From: JAJDNH01 sp964552395
GTDB taxonomy: Bacteria > Acidobacteriota > Thermoanaerobaculia > Thermoanaerobaculales > Sulfomarinibacteraceae
NCBI GenBank assembly: GCA_964552395.1
Contig: CAZKGM010000014.1
Coordinates: forward strand, 8,447-72,446
DNA: 64,000 nt
Direction: 5' to 3'
Both the position numbers and the translations under genes were made by a program. Below, in pieces: positions 37,431 to 44,715 of the stretch. The notes beneath the pieces were generated by a model. The model had not been told where the DNA came from and searched no databases. It worked only from the letters and a program-made list of their open reading frames with translations. How positions within the stretch are numbered: position 1 is the stretch's first letter; each line of letters opens with the position of its first letter.

Positions 37431-37922
37431 TCAGTCGGACCGGCGTCCGCCGGCCGGAGTGGTCGGCAACGACCGGCGCAACTTCTCGGGGTATCCGTTG
37501 CTGGTGACGCCCGCCTCCAGGTCGTTCGCGAGTTGGTCGAAACGGACCTTCGCGAGCGTTGCCGCAAGCGTATCGGTTGCCTTGCACCACGCCTTGTTGA
37601 CCGGGCAGGCGGCGGAGAGCGGGCACGATTTCGGTTCGTCGACGCAGGCGTTCAGCACCAGCCCGCCCTCCATGGCTTTCACAACATCAAGAAGACTGAT
37701 CTCCCGCGCCGGGCGAGCGAGGGTTACTCCGCCCCCGGAGCCGCGAACCGTAGAGAGAATGCCAGCCTCTGCGAGCTTGCTGATGATCCGCCGGACGAAT
37801 GCTGGAGGGAGGAGCCGCTTGGCGGCGATCTCCCGGGCAGTGACTCTGGCGCCCTCCTCCAATGTCGCGAGGTGCAGCACGATGCGAGCCGCGTAGTCGG
37901 TTTGCCGTCCGATGCCGATCAT
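37431..37922 (-). CDS. Rrf2-family iron-sulfur transcription regulator
   Basis: 163 residues. N-terminal winged helix (QTDYAARIVLHLATL, then VTAREIAAKRLLPPAFVRRI and GSGGGVTLARP). A three-Cys motif follows (C-x5-SC-x5-C-x5-C: ACVDEPKSCPLSAACPVNKAWC broken as CVDEPKSC / CPVNKAWC), typical for an Fe-S cluster sensor such as NsrR, RsrR or IscR. First gene of the Rrf2-cydA-cydB operon, so it likely regulates its own operon in response to O2, NO or redox state (inference from position and the operator-like dyad at 37954-37976). Confidence 0.9.
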   Translation of the reverse strand: MIGIGRQTDYAARIVLHLATLEEGARVTAREIAAKRLLPPAFVRRIISKLAEAGILSTVRGSGGGVTLARPAREISLLDVVKAMEGGLVLNACVDEPKSCPLSAACPVNKAWCKATDTLAATLAKVRFDQLANDLEAGVTSNGYPEKLRRSLPTTPAGGRRSD

Positions 37923-37953
37923 CTTCGGAGCGCCTGAAATGCGACCATATTAC

Positions 37954-37976
37954 TATCATTACCAATCAGGTATCAT
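37954..37976. promoter_or_regulatory. AT-rich dyad upstream of the Rrf2-cydAB operon
   Basis: ATTACC-AATCA-GGTAT flanked by ATC and CAT, a near-palindrome in an otherwise GC-rich genome, 32-54 nt before the Rrf2 start. Size and AT-rich dyad form match Rrf2-type operators. The surrounding AT-rich stretch (37941-37981) probably also holds the promoter. Confidence 0.5.
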
Positions 37977-38261
37977 TTGTCAAGCTCCAGTCAGACACTC
38001 TTGGAACCATCGCGGGAGCCTGGCCAAGACCCAGGAGCTGATGAGTGCCTGGAGAGGGCCCGCGGGTGGGTCAGGGAAGTCTGGGGAAAAGGGAAGAGAT
38101 GACGTGTGTCGGTGTTGACAGCGGCTCGTCTGAGACCTTCCGGGCGGAGCCTGTGGGTATGAGTTCCATCCGGCCAAGGATGGCCCCCAGCCGGAAGCGA
38201 GTCTTGCGCCGTGCGTCGGCGCTTGGCGTCCGGTTTTGTCTCCCAGTTACTAGCGATTGCC

Positions 38262-38330
38262 CACCCGGCCCCCTACTCATACCGGCGGCCCCCTGCCAGC
38301 ACTCACTCCGCCCGGCTCCGCCGGTTCGCG
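38262..38330 (-). repeat. Dispersed 70-bp repeat, single degenerate copy
   Basis: Matches the reverse complement of the 70-bp unit tandemly repeated at 63771-63990 (shared core CATACCGGCGGCCCCCT, then CGCCGGTT), at about 80% by eye. It runs directly into a degenerate palindrome copy (38322-38340, GGTTCGC-GCA-GCGACTC). Confidence 0.6.
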
Positions 38331-38419
38331 CAGCGACTCGCTTGCGATACGATGGTCGTAGAGAGCCCTTCCGGAGGTCTCGAATGTCCACCATGAACAC
38401 GAACCTCACCCTCGAGCCG

Positions 38420-38575
38420 AGCGGTGCGGACCTCGAGGGTCGGACGGCCGCCGCTGCGGGCGAGGGCCTCGCGCAGGGTGGCCTCGCGGCCGAGCAGGCA
38501 CTCGGCGGCGGCCCACGGCATGCGGATCTCGACCTGCCCGCCGTCATCATCGCTGATGACCAGGCGGAGCTGGCG
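38420..38575 (-). pseudogene. Duplicated 3' fragment of the lipoprotein gene at 39688-40215
   Basis: On the minus strand it reads LRLVISDDDGGQVEIRMPW and AECLLGREATLREALARSGG, nearly identical to the C-terminal half of the lipoprotein, but lacks the signal peptide and N-terminal half and continues into unrelated sequence. DNA identity is about 90% by eye over ~150 bp. A partial segmental duplication. Confidence 0.8.
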
Positions 38576-38595
38576 GCACGACCTGAAAGCCGCGT

Positions 38596-38985
38596 CTAGT
38601 CTGTCGCCGCGAGGCTCAACGCCAGCCCCTCCACGCGGTCGAAGTGGCGGCGGTTGCGCGTGAGCAGAATGGCGGTGCGCTCGAGCGTAATGCCGGCGAT
38701 GAGGCTGTCGGCCATGCCGATGTCAAGCCCATCGGCCCGCAGCGACCGGCGGACTTCGGCGGCACGGTCCGCGGAGTCCTCGTCGAGCGGCAGCGTCACG
38801 AGTCCCTCTAGGAGCACCAGCACAGTGCTGCGCTGGTGATCGTCGCGGGCGCCGGCGAGGAGCTCGAAGCGGGTGATCACGGTGGTGGCCAAGGCGCCGG
38901 TCTCCAGCTCCAGGCCGACTCGATCGGCGCCGGGGCCTTTTCCGCGCAGGAAGTCGATCAGCACGTCGGTGTCGGCGACAATCAT
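38596..38985 (-). CDS. vapC: VapC-type PIN-domain ribonuclease toxin
   Basis: 129 residues from ATG 38985, overlapping the antitoxin stop as ATGA. PIN residues: DTDVLIDFL (Asp5/Asp7 region), a Glu in FELLAGA, and DIGMADSLIAG plus TRNRRHFDRV with the remaining acidic residues. VapC toxins cleave tRNA or rRNA and are held inactive by VapB. The apparent longer frame upstream crosses an N gap and is not real. Located at the start of the repeat-rich accessory region. Confidence 0.9.
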   Translation of the reverse strand: MIVADTDVLIDFLRGKGPGADRVGLELETGALATTVITRFELLAGARDDHQRSTVLVLLEGLVTLPLDEDSADRAAEVRRSLRADGLDIGMADSLIAGITLERTAILLTRNRRHFDRVEGLALSLAATD

Positions 38986-39221
38986 CGCCAGCTCTCTCGC
39001 AGCCGGCCGGCCTCGGCGCCAAGCTCTGCAGCCTCGTCCTCGGAGAGCGCGCCGCGCATCGCTCGGGCTCGCCGCCGCGCCTCCTCGCGGGCCTCCTCCT
39101 CCGCCAGGTAGCGCTCCAGCGCAGCCTCCACGATACGGGAAAAGCCCTTCTCGCCTTGGCGCGCGGCAATCTCCAGCAACCGCGCCCGGTACTCGTCGCG
39201 AATCTCGATGGTCGTTCTCAT
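38982..39221 (-). CDS. vapB: VapB-type ribbon-helix-helix antitoxin
   Basis: 79 residues from ATG 39221; a start at 39236 would add five residues but overlaps the candidate operator. The N-terminus MRTTIEIRDEYRARLLEIAA is a ribbon-helix-helix DNA-binding arm. GFSRIVEAALERYLAEEE is the second helix, and a charged C-terminal helix binds the toxin. Autoregulation through the palindrome at 39235-39246 is expected for the family. Confidence 0.85.
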   Translation of the reverse strand: MRTTIEIRDEYRARLLEIAARQGEKGFSRIVEAALERYLAEEEAREEARRRARAMRGALSEDEAAELGAEAGRLRESWR

Positions 39222-39234
39222 GCTCCAGTTGTAC

Positions 39235-39246
39235 ATGCATATGCAT
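39235..39246. promoter_or_regulatory. Palindrome ATGCATATGCAT before vapB, candidate operator
   Basis: Perfect 12-bp palindrome extended by a further ATGCAT (39243-39250), immediately upstream of the antitoxin start. RHH antitoxins bind short palindromes, so this is the likely autoregulatory site (inference). Confidence 0.5.
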
Positions 39247-39306
39247 GCATACGCAAGCCCACGCCGGTGACGGAGTGACGGAGGCCCCCGCCCGTCTCGG
39301 CATCTT

Positions 39307-39516
39307 CTTGTAGTAGCGGGCGGCTCGCCCGCTGGGTGGGGGGGACGAGCGCAGCAGGTTTNNNNNNNNNNNNNNNNNNNNNNNNNNNNNNNNNNNNNNN
39401 NNNNNNNNNNNNNNNNNNNNNNNNNNNNNNNNNNNNNNNNNNNNNNNNNNNNNNNNNNNNNCTTGTAGTAGCGGGCGGCTCGCCCGCTGGGTGGGGGGGA
39501 CGAGCGCAGCAGGTTT
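39307..39516. repeat. Identical 55-bp segments flanking a 100-N gap
   Basis: 39307-39361 and 39462-39516 are identical. Between them are exactly 100 N (39362-39461). As at 32654, this points to a contig-end overlap rather than a biological direct repeat. The 55-bp segment also contains a small inverted repeat (GCGGGCGGCTCGCCCGC). No gene in 39222-39687. Confidence 0.8.
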
Positions 39517-39677
39517 CTGTTGCAGCTCTGTACAGTTACTCGGCCTCAGTCTCAACAGCCACTCGAGCGGCACTTCTTCTTCGTTCCACCAGGAATCGGC
39601 GCTAGTAGCGCGGTCGAGCCGACCGCGCACGGCTCAACCCGATCTCTCTCGTTTCTTTCTTTTTTCTTCTTTCTACC

Positions 39678-39700
39678 ATCGATTCGCTTAGCGAATCGAT
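39678..39700. repeat. Interspersed palindrome, copy 5 (perfect 10-bp arms)
   Basis: ATCGATTCGC-TTA-GCGAATCGAT. The central TTA is the stop codon (TAA on the minus strand) of the lipoprotein gene, so the left part of its C-terminus (..KASIR) is repeat-encoded. Same gene-end position as copies 1 and 2. Confidence 0.8.
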
Positions 39701-40215
39701 GCCTTGAACCTGCCGCCGTCCTTGCCGGCGATGCGGACCTCGAGGGTGGGGCGGCCGCCGCTGCGGGCGAGGGCCTCGCGCAGCGTAGCCTCGCGGCCGA
39801 GCAGGCACTCGGCGACCGCCCACGGCATGCGGATCTCGACCTGTCCGCCGTCGTCATCGCTGATGACCAGGCGGAACCGGCGGCCGTGCCGGGATCCGCG
39901 CAGGACGTCGTCGTCGCGCCGAACCGTGGCCCTGGCGTGCGACCCCTCCCGCTCGAGCTCGACGAGCAACGTCGACAGCGGCGGGTCGACCGTGCCGTGA
40001 CACTCGAGCGACGTGCCGAGCGCGGACTCCACCGCCTCGCGCACGAACTCCGACGACACCTGCACGCTGAAACCGTTCCCGCTTGCGCCGTGCAACTGCA
40101 CTGCGACCGTGTCGGGCGGCCTGCTGCTGGCGCACCCACTCGCAAGGAGCACGAAGGCTCCGGCGGTCACGATGAGGATGATCGAAACAACGGATGGACG
40201 GCGACGCTCATGCAT
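39688..40215 (-). CDS. Hypothetical lipoprotein, parent of the 38.4-kb fragment
   Basis: 175 residues from ATG 40215 (GGAG upstream). Lipoprotein signal with lipobox LLASGC. The body has FVREAVESALGTSLECHGTV (one helix), then strands STLLVELER, RFRLVISDDDGGQVEIRM and a helix ECLLGREATLREALARSGG. No family recognised. The last residues are encoded by an interspersed palindrome that supplies the stop codon. A near-identical C-terminal fragment lies 1.3 kb away, so this gene or its segment has been copied locally. Confidence 0.7.
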   Translation of the reverse strand: MHERRRPSVVSIILIVTAGAFVLLASGCASSRPPDTVAVQLHGASGNGFSVQVSSEFVREAVESALGTSLECHGTVDPPLSTLLVELEREGSHARATVRRDDDVLRGSRHGRRFRLVISDDDGGQVEIRMPWAVAECLLGREATLREALARSGGRPTLEVRIAGKDGGRFKASIR

Positions 40216-41068
40216 GAGGAGCTCCTCCACTTTGGAGGTAACGGAGGGAGGGGGGGTGGGGTTCGGGGATCCTGCGGAGCGGACGGCCCTGTGCGGGGAG
40301 AACGCTGTGATCCCACAGTGTTGTCGCCAGCAACTGAGGAGATTCGGCGAAGCCGCTGAGGCTCAGAGGTTGAAGATATCCTTGATATCTGGATGCCTGG
40401 CACCGCTACGCGACCTACTGCGACCGGCGATACGCCAGCCATTGCCGTGCTCATCGCGTCTAGGTGTCCTCAACATACCCTCCAAGTAGACCGCCCCCCA
40501 CCCGACACATACCCGCGGCCCCCTCGCTCCACTATCCCCACCCACCCCCGCGGGTTGGCCTGCGGCACCTCAACGCTCGGAACGGAGAGGTCCGGCCGGC
40601 GGCCCCGGTACCGCCCGCAGACCCGGCTTGGGGTCGAGATCAAGGTGCGAGGAGGAAGCTGTAGCCCCTGAGTTACCGCGACGACGAGCAACAAAGAGAT
40701 CGGCCGCAAGCCGGGTCTGCCCTTCGGGTTGCGGCGGCACGGGCCCATCTTCTTCGTTGCCGCACCTCGACGATGAAACGACATCGTCGTCGGTACGGCG
40801 CCTCGGGTCTGGGCCCGTGGCGCACGCAACGGACGGCATCGGGGTCACCGGCCGGGCCTCTGCCACTGACAAGCGTCTTGCGGGTCTCGCTACGATCGCT
40901 CATGAATACTCTGGGCCGGGAGGGCCGGATTATTGGTCTCGCCGCGGATGAAGGCGGCGACGGCCTGCATCGAGCCAACCTGTTGCAAGCCCTGCGTACG
41001 GTCGTCGCAAGTCAGGGTGTGAGAAGATAGTAGATAGCATCGATCAAGTCAGAGGAAGGGGGAGAGCA
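40216..41068. other. 850-bp gene-free region built from dispersed repeats
   Basis: No supported gene on either strand. Holds a repeat A fragment (40418-40450), a ~270-bp insert with one 70-bp-unit copy (40451-40720), and repeat A proper (40718-40902). The remainder leads to the TTG start at 41069. Confidence 0.6.
40418..40902. repeat. Dispersed repeat A, copy 1, split by a 270-bp insert
   Basis: 40718-40902 matches 48693-48877 with 5 differences in 185 bp. The adjoining 33 bp of copy 2 (48660-48692) lies in copy 1 at 40418-40450, separated by 270 bp bounded by TGC on both sides. The insert carries a reverse-oriented copy of the 70-bp unit (40489-40558). Copy 1 therefore has an insertion, or copy 2 a deletion. 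Confidence 0.75.
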
Positions 41069-41905
41069 TTGGCAGAACCGAAGAAACAAGTGCGTGACAA
41101 GCCAGCTGCGCCCCCCAAGAAAGCTCCGCCCTGGTACGAATACGTGCAGGGTGGGAAGTCCGCCACCGGTGACATCATTCGCGAGATCCTGGCGATCAGT
41201 GACAAGAGCTTCGTGTTCATAGCCGACGATAGCTCCCTGCAGTGGGAGTATGACGAGAAGGCCTGTGTCGACGGCGAGAAGTCGATAGCAGAGGCGGCAG
41301 ACCTGCTTGCGCAGGTGAAGATGTGCGTTCCCGGCCTGAAGGGCAAGCGACAGGCGAACGGGCTCATCGGTACCGCCCTGTCACATGCTTTTGAGGTCCG
41401 GGAGAAGGGGGACACAAGCGACTTCTTCCAGCTTCCCCGGGAGTTCATCATCGCGCGCCGATCCGAGACCCTCCAGCTCTGCTATCTCGCCAGCGCTCTC
41501 GGAATCATGGTCGTTCTGCTCACCACCCTTGCTATTACGGCGATGATGACCGGCGATTCGTGGGTGGACGGGTTCTTAGTCGCAGTTGGGATGGGATCAC
41601 TGGGTGCGGTCGTATCGGTCGCCCAGCGGTTTCACGAGATCCGGATCGAACGCTTTTCGTCCAGGCTGTATACGTCCATCGGTGGGATGATGCGCGTGGT
41701 TCTGGGTGCGCTTTTCGGCGCCGTGATTCTCCTGTTCCAGAAGGGCGGCCTGGTCCTGTCCGCGGTGGAGCAGAACCTGTTTGCAGTGGCAGCGGTCGCT
41801 TTCATCGCAGGGTTTAGCGAGCGCCTCATCCCCGATCTCGTTGTCAGGTTGGAGGGGCAGCTCTCACAGCCCAAGGGGCCGGTGGGCGGGTCGGACTCGC
41901 GCTAG
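41069..41905 (+). CDS. Four-TM membrane protein of unknown function
   Basis: 278 residues from TTG 41069, with GGGGGAGAG before it. The N-terminus is Lys/Pro-rich and cytoplasmic. A soluble domain (residues ~25-135, IIREILAISDKSFVFIADDS) precedes four hydrophobic helices at about 137-160, 164-186, 205-228 and 238-260. The last runs into FIAGFSERLIPDLV, a motif I associate with uncharacterised membrane proteins but cannot name. Isolated between repeat regions. Possibly part of the accessory island (inference). Confidence 0.7.
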   Translation: MAEPKKQVRDKPAAPPKKAPPWYEYVQGGKSATGDIIREILAISDKSFVFIADDSSLQWEYDEKACVDGEKSIAEAADLLAQVKMCVPGLKGKRQANGLIGTALSHAFEVREKGDTSDFFQLPREFIIARRSETLQLCYLASALGIMVVLLTTLAITAMMTGDSWVDGFLVAVGMGSLGAVVSVAQRFHEIRIERFSSRLYTSIGGMMRVVLGALFGAVILLFQKGGLVLSAVEQNLFAVAAVAFIAGFSERLIPDLVVRLEGQLSQPKGPVGGSDSR

Positions 41906-42430
41906 AGTTCCGCTTCTCGTCGCTCGAATTCTCGAGGGCCCCCGGTTTGGCTCGCCGCACGCAGAGCCGCTCCAGCTCCTGAAAGCTGGCTGCAGCTCAT
42001 GAGTGGCTGTTGTGGCTCATGAGCGCCGCGCGGCCCGCAATCTCCGCGGGGTGGGGGAGCGGTTCTCTGAAGCTCCGGCGGCCGTGCGGCCCAAAGCTGC
42101 CGCCCGTCTCGCGTCTCCGGCGGTCGCAAAGCAACGGGAAGGGATCAGCGACTCGGCGGCGACCGCCGGAGCCTGCTTCGAGCAGCCTCCTTCAATCTTG
42201 CGGCCGTACTCTGAACGCCAAGGGCCGTGGGAGCCCGGCGTCGGCATTTCCCTCCCCTCGAGCTTGGCTGCCCGTCGCGCTCCAGGGAAGATGCCGCGCC
42301 CGGGGCACGCCCGTTTGAGCGGCACATGCTCTGTAGCGCGGCAGGCTCCAGAGTGCCCTGGAAGGTAGACGGGAAACGGGAAACGAGCCCCCGCCCACCC
42401 AGATCCTTCTTCGGTCGCTGCGCTCCCTCA
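41906..42430. repeat. Gene-free region with dispersed repeat B, copy 1
   Basis: 41981-42165 aligns with 44263-44443 (about 75-80% by eye; shared blocks GTTGTGGCTCATGAGCGCC, CTCCGGCGGCCGTGCGG, GGGATCAGCGACTCGGCG). The rest contains a GGGAAACGGGAAACG motif near 42370 that also occurs near 56940. No supported gene. Confidence 0.6.
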
Positions 42431-42562
42431 TCAGGATGACACTCTGGGGCGCTCGGGGCAGCCGGTCTTGCCGCTGCAGAGCGCCCCGCCCAGCCGGCAG
42501 GTGAGATGCCCACTGCTGCCAAGAAGGGGGACGCTGTAGGCGAGGGTCTCCTCGCTCCTCAT
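42431..42562 (-). CDS. Possible small Cys-containing peptide after AbiEii
   Basis: 43 codons from ATG 42562: MRSEETLAYSVPLLGSSGHL and then TCRLGGALCSGKTGC with three Cys. It follows the AbiEii stop by 25 nt on the same strand. The Shine-Dalgarno is poor, and the frame is also open upstream inside the AbiEii gene. It could be a small secreted or modified peptide precursor or simply chance. Not recognised. Confidence 0.25.
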   Translation of the reverse strand: MRSEETLAYSVPLLGSSGHLTCRLGGALCSGKTGCPERPRVSS

Positions 42563-42587
42563 CTTTTCGGGTGGGGTGGGGTCCTTC

Positions 42588-43454
42588 TCAGCTCTGGACC
42601 CTGATTCTGTCGGCAACAGAACAGAAGAACTCCTCCGACCAGACGTCGAGCGCCGGCGGATCGACGACGAACCGCTCGACCTCGGAACGGGCGGCGGCAA
42701 GGTCCAGGCCGTGGATCCGGCGCTCCAGCATGGATCGAATGTCCTTCTCATCGAGCGCGGCATGGCCACGGTAGTCGCCGCTCTGGCGCATCCTGGCCTC
42801 GAGATGGGCGAGGTTGAGCGGGGTGCCACGGGCGACGTACCAGATGAGGTCGTACCAATCCCGGCCCTTCACCCTCGTCTTCCAGCCCCGGCAGAGGATC
42901 GCGTGCATCTTGCCGGCAAACAGCGACGGCGGGTCGTAGACCCTGACCGAGAAGGGGATCGGCTGCAGGAGAAACCGAGCTTCGGTGGAGAAGCCCGCCG
43001 GCGGGTCGGTGTCGACCTCGATCCTGATCTTCAGCTCGTGTCGGCCGTGGATCGCGGCCGCCATCTCGCCGGCATCGACGGTCAGGAGGAGCTGCCTGGT
43101 GTTGTTCTTGAGGAAGGCGGACTCGATGGCGGAGCGCGCGGTCTTCTTCTTGAGCTTGACAGTCGACGGGAAGCCCCACGACGCGAGCTCGCGCTCGACG
43201 GCTCTGCAATGTGGTGAGAGGTCGAAGCCGTCGTCGGGCGCAAGGAGGGAGAAGTCGATGTCCTCGCTGAAGCGATCGAGGCCGTACAGCACCCGCAGCG
43301 CGGTTCCCCCGTAGAACGCCGCCCGCTCGAACAACTTGCTTCTCCACAGCCCGCACAGCGCGATCTCCTGCAGGACTTCTCTGAGGGCGTTGACGTGGTC
43401 GTCCAGGCTACGGCGTTCGTAGCGCTCCAGCATGCTCGCGATGGCCGGGTTCAT
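42588..43454 (-). CDS. AbiEii/AbiGii-type nucleotidyltransferase toxin
   Basis: 288 residues from ATG 43454, overlapping the antitoxin stop as ATGA. The nucleotidyltransferase core is clear: FYGGTALRVLYGLDRFSEDIDFSL (GG-T-A-L-R and the DxD motif) and a C-terminal KGRDWYDLIWYV. The family transfers nucleotides, in characterised relatives to tRNA acceptor ends, arresting growth during phage infection. With the AbiEi partner it forms a type IV toxin-antitoxin / abortive-infection pair. Confidence 0.9.
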   Translation of the reverse strand: MNPAIASMLERYERRSLDDHVNALREVLQEIALCGLWRSKLFERAAFYGGTALRVLYGLDRFSEDIDFSLLAPDDGFDLSPHCRAVERELASWGFPSTVKLKKKTARSAIESAFLKNNTRQLLLTVDAGEMAAAIHGRHELKIRIEVDTDPPAGFSTEARFLLQPIPFSVRVYDPPSLFAGKMHAILCRGWKTRVKGRDWYDLIWYVARGTPLNLAHLEARMRQSGDYRGHAALDEKDIRSMLERRIHGLDLAAARSEVERFVVDPPALDVWSEEFFCSVADRIRVQS

Positions 43455-44092
43455 GCCCGGCTCCTCTGTTGCCTCACCAGCGCAGCGCACAGCGCGACTT
43501 TGCGCGAGCGCAGGCCGGCGGCGAGGCGGTCGAGGCGGTTCGGGTCCATCTGCGCGAGTCCTTCCCTATCAATGCGGAGGCTCTCGAAGAGGTACCGTGC
43601 TGCATCCGCTCTGGAGCGCAACTCGTTCCCGCGGTCGTCGCGCACCTTGTCGGCCAGGGCTCGCTCTGGCGTGGCGATCAGGAACGCCACCCCTTCCTGC
43701 TCGACCCGATCCATCCCAAGATGGAATCCGCTTTCCGGGGATTGCCGGTAGATGAATGAGCCGAGCGGGGTTGCGAAGGTCTTCGGCCTCTTGGTCGTCA
43801 CAGAGGTCATCGCCCGGACTCCCTCCGGAATCAAGCCGTGGAACGAGAGCGCCGAGTCGAGTGAGACGAAGGAAGGGCCGTACATCAGGTTGGCGAGGAG
43901 CTCGCGCGAGTACGGTCGGCGCCTCAGGGCGTCGCCAAAGACATAGAGTCCCTTCTTGACCCGCATGATGTCGCCTCGCCGGAGCAGGGCCGTGACCCTG
44001 TCCCGAGGGTTGGCGTACTCGGACAGGGCTGCCATCAGAGCCTGATAGTCGAACTCCTCACGATCGATCCGTTGCCTGAGGTCATTCAACAT
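43451..44092 (-). CDS. AbiEi-type antitoxin/transcription regulator
   Basis: 213 residues from ATG 44092; an upstream ATG at 44143 would place the candidate operator inside the gene, so the later start is preferred, although no clear Shine-Dalgarno precedes it. N-terminal winged helix (YANPRDRVTALLRRGDIMRVKKGLYVFGD, here split as NPRDRVTALLRRGDIM / RVKKGLYVFGD), then LLANLMYGPSFVSLDSALSF and the AbiEi C-terminal domain (FIYRQSPESGF, IATPERALADKV). AbiEi represses its operon and neutralises AbiEii. Confidence 0.9.
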   Translation of the reverse strand: MLNDLRQRIDREEFDYQALMAALSEYANPRDRVTALLRRGDIMRVKKGLYVFGDALRRRPYSRELLANLMYGPSFVSLDSALSFHGLIPEGVRAMTSVTTKRPKTFATPLGSFIYRQSPESGFHLGMDRVEQEGVAFLIATPERALADKVRDDRGNELRSRADAARYLFESLRIDREGLAQMDPNRLDRLAAGLRSRKVALCAALVRQQRSRA

Positions 44093-44113
44093 AAGTAGAT
44101 TTGACCATACTAT

Positions 44114-44130
44114 GTCTGGAATCTCCAGAC
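44114..44130. promoter_or_regulatory. Inverted repeat GTCTGGA-ATC-TCCAGAC before AbiEi
   Basis: Perfect 7-bp arms, 22 nt upstream of the chosen AbiEi start. AbiEi proteins are known to bind inverted repeats in their promoter and autorepress, which fits this site. Confidence 0.6.
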
Positions 44131-44262
44131 TTAGGATGCTCATTCGTGGCGTCTGAGGAACGACGGCTTCAGATGACGGGGTTGGTTCGCGATCTTACCG
44201 CCCTACGTGGTGGCCGCTGCCCGTCTCTGGGCCGAGCTCCGGGCATGAACGGCCGTTCCAAC

Positions 44263-44443
44263 TCATGAAGGCCGGCTGTAGCTCATGAATGGCCGTTGTG
44301 GCTCATGAGCGCCCGAGGCTGCATTCTCCGAGCGGCGGGGGGCATTCTCTGTAACTCCGGCGGCCGTGCGGTCCAAAGCGACCGCCCGTTTCGCGTCTCC
44401 GGCGATCGCGAGGCAGCGACCGGGGATCAGCGACTCGGCGACG
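44263..44443 (+). repeat. Dispersed repeat B, copy 2
   Basis: Counterpart of 41981-42165. Contains repeated CTCATGA steps (GTAGCTCATGAATGGCC, GTTGTGGCTCATGAGCG) and leads directly into the histidine-kinase fragment. Confidence 0.6.
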
Positions 44444-44640
44444 AAGTGGTGCTGGAGGTGACGGACACGGGTGACGGGATCCGGCCCGAGCACCGTGAGC
44501 GTATCTTCGACCCGTTCTTCACCACCAAGGCGAACGGGCAGGGCAGCGGCCTCGGGCTGGCGGTGGTGTGGGGGATCGTCAGCGAGCACGGGAGTCGGGT
44601 GGGGTTGCCGGGCTGGTCCTCCCCGGGTAGGGCCTCGTCG
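44443..44640 (+). pseudogene. Histidine-kinase ATPase-domain fragment
   Basis: Reads VVLEVTDTGDGIRPEHRERI, FDPFFTTKANGQGSGLGLA and VVWGIVSEHG: the G1, F and G2 boxes of a HATPase_c domain. The His-phosphoacceptor domain and N box are missing, and the natural C-terminus (usually '..PGxGTxF..LP') is replaced by PGRASSSRT. It begins exactly where repeat B ends, so the kinase gene was cut by rearrangement. Confidence 0.75.
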
Positions 44641-44715
44641 TCACGAACACGCGGCCCCCTCTCGCCGGGAGGGGGCCGCACCTCAGTCCGCCGCGGAACG
44701 CGGAGGCACCGGCAG

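Noticed and set aside
39307..39516. 55-bp direct repeat as a transposon target duplication
   Set aside because: The same length of identity flanks the other 100-N gap, so an assembly overlap explains both.
38986..39630. VapC extended upstream across the N gap to a 344-residue protein
   Set aside because: The extension is translated Ns plus the shadow of vapB; the ATGA overlap fixes the VapC start.
40628..40951. Open frames of ~100 codons inside dispersed repeat A
   Set aside because: They exist on both strands and in both copies with equal quality, no Shine-Dalgarno, and the repeat differences are not biased to third positions; non-coding repeat is simpler.
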